From Gordionus sp. m RMFG-2023 (Eukaryota > Nematomorpha > Gordioida > Chordodea > Parachordodidae), in assembly GCF_954871325.1 (NCBI RefSeq), contig NC_088777.1:6735366-6799365 (forward strand): 64,000 bases of DNA, read 5' to 3'. Shown here piece after piece: positions 51,601 to 62,204 of this stretch. The position numbers were made by a program, and so were the translations under genes. The notes beneath the pieces are model-generated. The model worked only from the letters and a program-made list of their open reading frames with translations, searched no databases and was not told the DNA's origin. Each line of letters starts with the position of its first letter. Position 1 is the first letter of the stretch.

Positions 51601-51610
51601 AGACTCGTGA
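45628..51610 (+). CDS. GLMP: GLMP-like glycosylated lysosomal membrane protein, seven exons
   Basis: Exons 45628-45757, 45798-45940, 45983-46186, 47068-47445, 50060-50211, 50937-51149, 51382-51610; 483 codons with stop, all phases consistent. GLMP is a type I lysosomal membrane protein that partners the transporter MFSD1. Family landmarks in order: IHFIWTTFG, NTTLDVNWLKFLS, KSIDDEYTPGLFR (human SIDDEYAPAVFQ), GYLQWKP, LAQYISWQCVLGYGHPP, then one transmembrane helix (FFIILLISFGFGVPLSLVFF) and a cytosolic tail. Many N-x-S/T sequons fit heavy glycosylation. The tail has DTAYLL, a D-x-x-x-L-L lysosomal sorting motif. The second intron is only 40 nt (45758-45797) and the third 42 nt. The signal-peptide exon upstream was not found. 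Acceptors at exons 5, 6 and 7 are unusual (CGTAAG, TCTAAG, AAAAAG). Confidence 0.88.
45758..45797 (+). other. 40-nt intron in GLMP
   Basis: Begins GTAATAAATG and ends AAATATTAG. Removing it restores WTTFG-VPSFYLFYTSHN, which aligns without gap to the family pattern; reading through it does not. Confidence 0.75.
48088..48305. repeat. Dispersed repeat family B, copy 2
   Basis: Homologous to 3282-3502 along its whole length in the same orientation. Intronic in GLMP. Confidence 0.7.
49617..49873. repeat. 129-bp tandem duplication in GLMP intron
   Basis: Two head-to-tail copies (49617-49745 and 49746-49873), differing at only a handful of positions, share GATGATATATACTGATGTCG and GAGGGAAATTTTGAAAAATA. 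No ORF. The near-identity indicates a recent event. Confidence 0.9.
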
Positions 51611-54600
51611 ACGAATTTTGGAGGATGTTTGCTTATAAATTTTTGAACCAATAGAATGCTTTTATTTTTATTATTATTACATAATCACTTCTTACAGAAA
51701 TTAGAATTTAAAAACAAGATTGTGTTTTTATATATACATTTATATTGTAGATTATTTATTTGAAAAAAAAATTATTTTACAAATATTGTAAATAATAAAA
51801 TTTAATATATAACGGTAGCAAAGACGAACGATAATCGAAAATAAAATTAATTAAATTACTATTTTATCATTTATCAGTCATATTTTATTATTTTTCTCTC
51901 GTTACTTTACTAAAAGAAAATAAAAGCGCTACTTCAATTTTTCGAAAAAGTAATGCCGTTTCTTGTTAATTTTTTTAATATAAATAATATAGTAACCTTG
52001 ATTTTAAATAAGATTAGAATTTTTTTATTTTTGTATAAGATTTTCAAAAATATAATTGAAAAGGAAATGAGCCTAAAAATTTTGCTAGTTATATTCTGAA
52101 AACTCGGTTGAAATAATCTAATTAAAATATTTAATTAATAAAATTTAAAAAAGGCATAGAGCCCAGGATGGAGATAAATTAGTTTTACATATCTCAAGAG
52201 ATATTCTTTGTATGAGATATAAATTTTCTTATCTCCAGTGATTGTTTACCTAAAGTTTTTAAAAAGAGAATTTCACCTTCGCCGAAGCTCCCTAATGTGG
52301 TAGTAATAAAGGGTAGAAATAGTACATTTGCGAATATTTGTTACGTTTGGTTAATTCGGCTGCCGCAATGGATGCGTAATGTACGTTCGATTTTGCCTAT
52401 ACAAGTATAATCACATGTAGGCCTTTCTTGCGTCTACAAAACGAAACGCGCTACAATTTTTTTTGTTGGGGGGGGGATTCATAATCTACAATAATCAAAT
52501 TATGTTATTTTTGCCTGCTTATTTATGAAATAAATCACTATAATTTTAAAAAAGTAACACTGTTACTAAAAAACAATATATTTTATATTTATAAAAAAAG
52601 AACCTCATATTCTTAAATTAATGAATTTGATTAATGTTGTCAAATATATAAGAGTCCATGACGTAATACTTTTTTGAATTTAAGTATCTAAATTCGGCGA
52701 GAAAATTCTTAGCTAATTTTAGATGAAATGAAAATTTTAATAATTTTTTCTTTTAAAATATTTTCAACACTCATATATTTGTTTTATTTTTCAATCTATG
52801 TCAACCTTTAACAAATAATCTAAATATTGGGTTACTTGGTGGTCTAATTTGCTTAATCTCCGTTCTTGATAATCTGAGTAAATTTTCTTGATTGAAGTAA
52901 GATTCTTTTTTAAAAAAAATTATAAAATATATAGTATTATAATTAGTATAGTTTTATGTAATTTCATAAATCAAATTTCAAATTAATATACTTTACATAT
53001 ATTAAATCTATATTATGTATAAAAATTAAAGATATATGTATATAAAATTTTTTTTAATTTATACTATCATTATAAATCTTTATAAAAACACAACAAGAAA
53101 AAAGGGAAAAATAATAAAAAAAATTTATAAAGAAAAAAAAGGAAGAATGTCGTGTGTCGAACTAAGAGAGAAAAGTGCATGTTTCGAAGCAACATTTGTA
53201 GTTCCCTTTTAGGATTTCAAACTGAATTTTTTGTTTGAGGGATGGGGATACGTTTTTAACCCCTGTCCTAATTGAAAATTTTCTACCCAATTGATTTAAA
53301 GTTTTTATATATTTGGGGCCGGGGTTTCCTAAATATAAAAGAATTTAGAAGGGACCTATATTTATTTCATTTTCTGATTTCTTGGAGTTCCAAGAGGTCA
53401 TAATTTTGATTAACCAGAAATAAGGCAACACATGAGACATTCCAGACAAGTCTTTTGCCGCCGAGCCAAGATGTTAAAGGCATGCCATCGGGACGCTTAC
53501 CATACTCATTTAGGAGACTTAACGGCTTCTTACTAATTGGGGAAATCGGCTAAAATCAAAGATTTTCAGATCAACCTATTTAGAGTCAGGTCGGAAAAAA
53601 CGGCCACTGACTTTGAGACAAGAGAAACAATATCTTGAAAATGGATCAACTTGCTTATTGCGGGCAACACAGATGTCAACAGACGGGATAAGAAATAGCC
53701 TATGTCCACTGGTAGTTTGAAACTCATAGTTTGTGAGTAACATTTACTTTTTTCCACTCGGAATCGCGTCTAGCCATTCATGGCCGTTAGGTTTTTTTTT
53801 GTGTTTCTGATCAGTTGAAGGTTATTTAGATCGGGGCACAAAAAATTTTTTTAAATGCACATTGAATCATGGGAACTAGGAAGCTCTTTAAATGACTGGA
53901 AACGGGTACTCGGATCCTTGGAAAACTATAGTAAGTCAAGGTTGTTTGGCAAAAGTCAACTCTGAAGGATATCTTTGAAGAAAGAACATAAAACCATATC
54001 GAACCCGAAAATCTAAATAGTGTTTATTTTTTTTATTAAGAGATTGATTTTTATTTTTTCAGGTAGGTACCGTTGAGTAAAGTTTGGAAATATTTTTATT
54101 ACAATTTTGAATTTAATCAGTTATTAACAATAATTCATGTTTTGATTGTATAACTTTTTTTTACAATTTTGTTCATTTTCGATTATATTTCATATAACAC
54201 AAATTATTAGAGACCCAAAGGCTCTGGTATACGGGCCGAGGCCATATTTTTTTTTAAAAAAATGCCGGACCGAATATTGTAAATATGTAGGTTTTTATAT
54301 ATATAACTTTGTTTTCGATTAAAAATGATTGGTTCTTTAGAATTCAATGCCCCTTCCAGGAATCTTAGTGTGTCTAAACCAGGTTAGACCATTGAGTCAA
54401 CTATACTTATAATTTTTACATTTATAATACTATTTGTAAGAAAAACTAAGTTTATATTCGCTCCCCGGGTAAAATGACTTTTTTTTTATGGGTCGCCAAA
54501 TTTTGTTTCTTGTTCAATAAACCCTGATAGATCTGTTGAATTTATTTTTAAACTCAGCTAACGAAAATTGTATTAATATTTGGAAGATATTATTAATATC

Positions 54601-55124
54601 TCCTATAATTTTTTTTAAAATTTGAAACAATTGCATAATGAAAATTTGTTTTAGATTAAAAATTCTTACGATATAAATATATTTTTGCCGGGAGATTATT
54701 TAGATAAATACACGGTCTATTTAAAATCAAATAACTTATCTTTCATTAATTGGTAAGTTACACATACACCATAAAAAAATATATCAATATTCAAATTGCA
54801 TGGAAATAAGTTTAAATACTTCTTTTTGTACACATGAAATAGATATATGAAATAGAACAAATCAATAGAAATTAATTGGTTATCTAGGCTATTTTAAATA
54901 TACACATAACCCGCCTTAAAACTTATTTAATTGTTTAACAAAGATATAAAATGCGAATAATATATTACTTGTAAAGCGTCCACTCCACTATTTATTTTTT
55001 TTGTATATATATTTTCATTAATAATTTTTTTTTGAGATAAATAAAAATTTGTCAAAAAAATATAATAAATTCTTATACATTTAATTTAAAAAATATTCTA
55101 ACGACTAATTTCTTTAATAGTAAA
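51611..55124. other. Intergenic between GLMP and the lectin genes
   Basis: An AATAAA-type signal lies near 51790-51845. A GC-richer patch at 52270-52450 and another at 53380-53990 contain no exon I can assign; the latter has a 63-codon minus-strand frame (53757-53566) without family resemblance. The rest is AT-rich. Confidence 0.45.
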
Positions 55125-57125
55125 ATGATTTATTTCTTCTATTTTCTCTGTATCGGTATACATATGTGTATCGGAGGAGCGCCACCACCAAGTAATATAC
55201 GAATCACATTTAAATTGATTTTGTTTTAGTAGTAAGACCTTGCCCACCTGGTTGGGTGGCACTGCCCGATAGTCAAACCTGCTACATATTCATTCCGCAA
55301 CCGCTGCCGTGGCAAAACGCCAAAGCCTTTTGTTACTCAATCGCGCCAAATTCAGCATTAGGTATCATAGATAATGCTCCAGAATTGGTTAGCGTAAAAT
55401 ATTTTGACTAGTATATATAAATATATATTGTCGTCTGAGAATTAGAATATTCCATCTCCTCTTTTTGTAATTTTACAGGTATAAAGTTTTTATTGTTTTC
55501 AATAGGATGGTCAACCTTGTATCGAATTGAGTTATTTTATTATTTCGGATTTTTTCATGTAAATAAAATGATATGATAAATAAAGAATTGATATATATAA
55601 AGTCATTTTTGACAAAGTAGATATATAATAATCCAATGATATATAATAAGATATCTAGAAAAATTGGTTTGTTTTATAAAATTTTCTCACTTTTTTGATA
55701 TTTAATTACATTTTTTTTTTTTAAATTATATAAATACAGAGTTTGGTATCATCTTTAGCACAAGGCGCTGAAATATGGGTGGGAGACGAGATATCATCGT
55801 AATATAATCTATTTTTTTTCTCATCTCATCTTAAATTATGCCTTAAAATGTCCTTAGGAGTTTATACGAAAAGTCTTGTTTCAAGGCTGCTTTCTATTCT
55901 AATTCCATAAAATTGGTGCTAACGTCATGCTCAAATCTTCTTCCTTTCGTTTGCGAACTTGATATAAGTAAAGCTAATTTATAATATAATTTATTGTATT
56001 TTGTATAAATTAGGTCCATCCCCTTGTAGACTTTATCCACCCTTTGAACCAGGGGTAACATTTTACCCTCATCTTTCCTTACCTTACAAATATGTGGAAT
56101 GCTCTATGGGAAGAACATTTGTTAGACTCTGTGCCAAAGGTACCGTTTACAATCCTAATTTGCGAGTTTGCGATCATCCACGCAAGAAACGAGCTGCCTG
56201 GATAAATAAAAAATGCCCGTCTAAACGTCAAACCTATTCTGATTACAGACATTCAGAAAACCCTTATTATAAATCATCCAACTCTGATTACGATCGTTAT
56301 CTAGAAAAACCTAAGTATCCTTCATATATATCCAATTATCATCCTTATATATCTGATTACCCAAGGGAATCTGAATATAAACCTAAGAAAAATAATTATC
56401 AATCAAATCCATTTTATAGAGACTACGCCTCATCAAATTACCAAGCATCAAAATCGAAATATCTGCCCATTTCTTCTGATAATTCTTACCCCTTTCCTAA
56501 CCAACCTGCATATCTACCAGAGAGACCTGATGAGATACCTATATATCAACCAAAGCCATACAAATACGCACCTAAGAGGCCAATTTACAATGATCGCCCT
56601 ATATTATCATATGATAAACCTATATACAACCTTCCAAAACCATATCCCGAAAAACCAAATTACAACAAGATTGTGGTACCTAACAACAAATATCAGCCTA
56701 GCCCTTTCTATGGCCCCTCGTATAAAAAAGAGGCATCGTATAATTATGAGCCAAATTTTTATAGACTTCAGCCTATTGTCGATTACAATTCTGTAAATGT
56801 ACCTCTTCCAGAATACTTTCCTCAAGACCCTTATCCAGAACCGTGGGGTTTCACTAATGCAACTTCACTTCCAACCACTAATACTACTCCACCTCCAACC
56901 ACTTATAAAACTTCTCCTATAACCACTTATAGAACTTCTCCTATAACCACTTATAGAACTTCTCCTCGAACTACTTATAGAACTTCTCGAACCACTTATC
57001 GAACCTTTCCTACAAATACATATACAAAATATACTACCACTCCTACCACTCCTACAACTCCTACAGCTCCTACAGCTCCTGAAGTTACCACTCCTACTAC
57101 TTCTACAACTCGATGGGCCCCATAA
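55125..57125 (+). CDS. Secreted C-type lectin + CBM14-like + Tyr/Pro-rich protein, copy 1
   Basis: Exons 55125-55191, 55230-55387, 55740-55798, 55858-55967, 56014-57125; 501 residues. Signal peptide: MIYFFYFLCIGIHMCIGG. C-type lectin fold (about residues 24-130): CPPGWVALPDSQTCY, then FCY, IWVGDEI (the WIGL position), SC, SC and VCEL, giving six cysteines. The long loop is short and lacks EPN/QPD and WND motifs, so calcium-dependent sugar binding is unlikely. Next comes a CBM14/peritrophin-like domain (C-x24-C-x9-C-x12-C, YPHLSLPYKYVEC) without its usual second cysteine. RKKR follows, a furin-type site. The tail is Tyr/Pro/Lys-rich (about 200 residues), then Thr/Pro-rich with TTYRTSP repeats, mucin-like. 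Expected to be extracellular, perhaps chitin-associated matrix, cuticle or secretion. Introns of 38-352 nt are much shorter than in EBF. Confidence 0.88.
56866..57117 (+). repeat. Thr/Pro-coding tandem repeats in lectin gene tail
   Basis: Units of ACTTATAGAACTTCTCCT (24-27 bp) encode TTYRTSP several times and pass into CCTACCACT-type repeats. In frame with the gene; length variation between individuals is likely. Confidence 0.7.
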
Positions 57126-57182
57126 ATAATTTTTTTTTTGCTTTATGTATTAAAATATTGATTCAAATTTATCATTGCAAAT

Positions 57183-57188
57183 AATAAA
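57183..57188 (+). terminator. Likely polyadenylation signal of lectin copy 1
   Basis: An AATAAA-type hexamer about 60 bp after the stop codon at 57125. Confidence 0.4.
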
Positions 57189-60100
57189 GTTCATTTTGCG
57201 TTAAATGGATTTAAGGAAAGATATTTGAGAAATGTCAAGAAAAATAAAAATAGCCACTTTAAATTATAAGCTAGAAAAAAATTAATAATGATTGGATTTG
57301 CTGGTTATCAAAAAATGTTTCTTGTTAGATATTAATTAAAATACATTTTCTTTGTAAAGAGGTTTCAATCACGGGAAAGAACTTTTATTATTTTATGAAT
57401 AATTATTTTTGTATAAGAATAATTTATACATTTGATCTTAGAAGTTATAATAAAATTATAATAGTTTTTGAATACTGAATTTTGAAATTTTTCTTAGTCT
57501 TTTTTTTTGTACATATATATATATGCCATTTTTATAGTTCAATCTTTAGTAAAGTCTTAGTTCAATTTTATTTGTCCTAGACCAGCCCAAATTTGACTAT
57601 TAAACCCGGTTCCGTGGCAGCTAAATTTTCATTTGTCAAGGATATTTATTCTAAAATAGTTATGCTAATATAAAATTATGTATATAATAGTTAAGCTTTT
57701 GATAAAACCCTAGATAGACTCATTCGATCAACAACCAGGTCGATTAATAGCTAATATGTGTTTTTGTAAAATCTAGTAGTAATAGAATATTTTTTTTAAA
57801 CAATACAAAAAAATTGCAAAAACTTAACTTTTTTAAAGCTAAAATTGTAAATATTTTTCAATATATAAATGGTTTATAGACACTGGTCATAAAAATTTGA
57901 ATAAATAAAACATTCAGTGATTAATGCGGTCCTTGGCATATATTTGTATAATAAGAAAGTTGCAGTTATAGCTAAAAGGGGGTCCCATATTCCAGAAATT
58001 GGTCTCTTTTCGTAAATATTATTTTAAGTTATTTAAAAAATTATCCCACTCCTCCCATCCCTCTCCATTAGTATTTTGTTATAATTTTTTTTCAACTAAA
58101 ATTTGTCTTTTTAGAGTATTTTTACAGTGAATATATATATATGGATTATATCCATGTAATTTCCATAATTAAGGTATACCCACTTTATTCCTATTACGTA
58201 TATATCATTATTTAGAACTAGCGAGATTTGTGGATAAATATTATAAATGCTAAAATAATCGTTATATATCTTAAAAAATTTCGGGAAGTGAAAATTTTAT
58301 TTTTTAAACTAGGCTATTGAGCTAATAGACAGGTATTTCAATTTTATCTTTGTTACTTTTGATTTTTTTTTCTAATAACTTTTCTCAAATATCAATTCTT
58401 TATTTACCTTTCTTATTCGTAGGTCTATTTTACTTGTCAAAATGTCACTTACATAATATATAATGATTTAAGGCGAGTTCTATTTGCTATGTTGTACTTT
58501 TTGTAGATTTTATTGTATTCAGAATAGTTAAGAGATATAATGAACATGTAAAATAATCTAAATGGTTAGACTGGCCTATTCGTTAAATTTGTGATTTGAA
58601 ATCATAATAAAAAAAATTTGTACAAAGAAATATCTTGAATAATTATAAAAAAAAAATAGAAATACGAATCAAGTAAATAGAGTCAAGGGTAACACCAGCC
58701 CCACATATCAATAAACCATGTAATAAATGGAGGTTACAGCTGATTACTAACGATCTTGAGCTTACAAATTTATCTCACGTAGATTCCTTAAAACCTGGTG
58801 GTATGACCTGCTGATATAAAGTTTGCGAAACCCTCGTTTAGGCGTTTTTTAGGAAATAACATTTTCACCAAAATGTAAGCTACCTTTTAAACTAAAGGCA
58901 GCTATTTCTATATACAAATCCTAAGGTAATATTTATTGATTGAGCCTTGTTCACTTGACACTAATATTAACGTCAAAATTCATTCTAAGACGCTACGCTA
59001 CAATAATCAGTCATGCTCTCTGAGAAACAGAGTGATGCAAGTGTAGTGAAAGCGGACTGGTGAGTTGACAATTGTTTTTAAAAAATTTTTTTCCCATTTT
59101 TTTTTGCGTCCATTTATTTTTCAATTTTTAAATTAATTAATAAAAAAATTTTTTTTTTAATCAACCGATAAAGACTCAAAAGTTCTATTCGTTATTCGTT
59201 CTCCGCCTTTCACAGTATTAACACCATATTTCTCATAGCCGATTCTCGTTAATTAATTGCAAAACCCTCCGCACAATTCTGTTCTATTATAGCAAATAGT
59301 TACAAATTCAATCCATAAATATTATTTTGCTCTCAAACAGCAACCCCCTCCAACCCCCCTTTTAATGACAAGATAGCTTTTATTAGAGCCCGCCAATCAC
59401 CAATCCAAAAACGTTTTGACTGCATTTTTACTACCTTTCTACCGAAGTTTTAGTGTTTTTCTTATATTGTTTATCCCTACTTTTTTTTAGATACCCTAAT
59501 ATTAGGCCTTCTTTTTGATTGAATAAAGCCGCCCTTTTATATTTACTTGACTTTTCATTTTTAATTCAATATTATAAATAAATCTTTTTCAACCCATTGG
59601 CTTTAACGGAGATTTACAAGCATTCGAAAGATTAGTATTGAATAAATTTAAACTAGTTCAGGTTGGCTTCATAAACACCTCTACCTTTTAAATTTTTTAA
59701 GTCTTGAGAGTAACCTCAAAACGAGAAAATGCAACCAGATCCTCCCCTATCCCAAATGTAAGTGCTTTAATTATTTCTAAATTTAACAATCGAGATTGTT
59801 ATTTAGTTTCCTTTATTAACCTACTTGTTTAATGGTCGGATTTGGGTCAATTTTTTAGCCCAATTAAAATTTTAACCATAATAATATTATGTAATCCTTA
59901 GAGATTTGGCAAATAGAATTTCCAAACCTTTCTGCCACCTATGAACGAAATCTCCAGGCTTACATAATGTCGACTTGAATGTGCACTTTTAATTTACTTA
60001 TTTTCCCTGAAAGATTTATCTTTTTTAAATTATACAGTTTATTCTATAACTTGTTAGACCTTACCATTGAGGGAATTTAACAACTTAGTGTTGTTAATCA

Positions 60101-62204
60101 TTAAAAACGGCTAACTCAATATTTCTATAGAAGTAACAAAGGTTTGGACATCTATTAGCAAAATCTCGGGGCTTAGGCAATGTTTTTCTGGCTAAAATAT
60201 TGAGTTAGCCGTTTTTAAAAATCGGTTCAAAACGAGCCGTTTAACAACACTAGTAATAGTGCATTTATCAATAAAAAAAATTACATTCATTTATTATTTT
60301 TTTGGAGCTTTTTTTTTTTAGTTTATCCATTTAATTCTTCCATTTTTCAAATTATGACCTATCATTTTTACCATTTTTATTAAAGTAATTTCTACATTTT
60401 TGAGTCTTTTTTTTTTGCATTATTTATATTTTATAAAGGGCAAACTGCAATAAAAGCAGAACAAATTTTATACTTCTTTATTAAATTTATTATTATCTTA
60501 TTTTGTTCTCTTTACTTACTTTATTTTTACATCATATAAAAAAAAAGTTATAAAAAATAATTTAGGCCGTGTTCTAGTCGGATTTAATACTTTTATAGCC
60601 GGCTATTTAGCCGTCTTTTAATTATCGGCTAAATAGCCCAAAAAAGCAAAAGAAAAAAAAATTTAGAATAAAATAATATGAAAAATAATAATGCCATCAA
60701 ATATTTACTTTTTAACTTATATTAAAAAACAATCAAGTATCCAAATTAAGCCGACCTAGTAGACGGCCTTAATATTTTTTTACATCCAAAATATTAATTT
60801 TTTTTCCAAAAACATCTCGGGAAAGAATACACCGCACCCGAGTAAAGGTGTTTTGTCGATATACATGGGAACTATATAAAATATTAATTTATTTTTTTAA
60901 AAAAATATTAAAAATAAATTAAAATCATAATTTATTAGGTCATATTATAAATCTTAAAATTGCTAATGATCCTTTGAAAACTATCCCCAGGTTTTTTTTA
61001 TAAGATCTAAAATTTAATTTTTATCGTATAAGTTTTTATTAATATTTTTTTTTATCCTTTTTATATAACGTATTTATTATAAAATTAAGCTTCTATTAAT
61101 TTTGTTTTCATTTTTGAATAATTGTATAGGCAAGAAAAAGTTACTTTTAAGTGTTAAATTCATATAAATTGTCCAATATATAAAAAATATTTTTTCAAAG
61201 ACGCAAATGCATAAAAGCGTTAAGTTAGAATTTAATATTCTAGGAGCTCTCGAAGGAATTTTATGCTCATGAGATCCCAGATCTCCAATGCACTATTCGA
61301 ATAACCCTTTAACCCATTCTTTATTTAGATACTTTTTTAAAATTCTACCAGATACTATAATATGCAAATTCAAGTCCCCATCATATTTATATGTAAAAAA
61401 ATCTCTCTCTTATAAGTCTAATAAATTCCTATTTAGGGTTGAGGAAAACCATTTTTTAAAAAAATAAACATCATGATTTTTTCCCGAAAATATTACCCTA
61501 GCCTCTAGCTTTTATCAAACTTTCTGCCATCTATATTAGCAAACTAGAAGCTTAGATAATATTTATTTGATTTAAAATTTTTAGCCAGCTATTTTTCGCT
61601 CTCGACAACAATAAACGAGGTTACTATAAATTTAAACGGGCGATTCCAACGAGTCGCTCTCATATGTGTAACAAAGTGAGAGATAGAGAAAGTAGCCAAG
61701 CGTAAGATTTTAGATTTATTTTGATATTTTTAAGATGTAAATAAATATAGGCTCAATAATTATTCTAAATTAATTCGATAATATTTTTAATAAAATGGCA
61801 ATTGGTATAATAATTAGAATTTAAATATTCAATATATTTCATTTTACAAATGTAAAAGTGATTGTGTGTGAATAATAAATTGTAATAATTAAAAAAATAA
61901 GAAGATTTTGATAAGCTGTAGGCGTTGTGAAATTTAGAAATTACACAAACATTTTTAAAATGTTTTAAAATAAATTAAATCTAAATCGATTTGTCTAATT
62001 AATTTATTGTAATATATATATATATATATTAAACTAAAATTGGTCCAAATTTGTCTAAACGTTTATATATAATTGAATCATTTTAACCTTTATAGCATTT
62101 AATTTAATTCTCTTAAATTTTAAGAAATATCACTTAAATAATTTAATTCTTTTAAAATTTTAAATAAATTCTCTTAAATTTAAACTCTCTTAAATTCCAA
62201 TATA
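57189..62204. other. Spacer between tandem lectin paralogues
   Basis: No gene recognised. It contains MITE A copy 5, a partial MITE A relative at 59884-60000, another near 61500-61612, and a small palindrome of GCCGGCTATTTAGCCG / CGGCTAAATAGCCC near 60597-60643. Confidence 0.45.
60086..60252. mobile_element. MITE family A, copy 5
   Basis: Starts TA-GTGTTGTTAA and ends CGAGCCGTTTAACAACAC-TA; right terminal repeat perfect, left one internally deleted. Confidence 0.65.

Noticed and set aside
56530-56825. Alternative frames on both strands
   Set aside because: Shadows of the Tyr/Pro-rich lectin tail.
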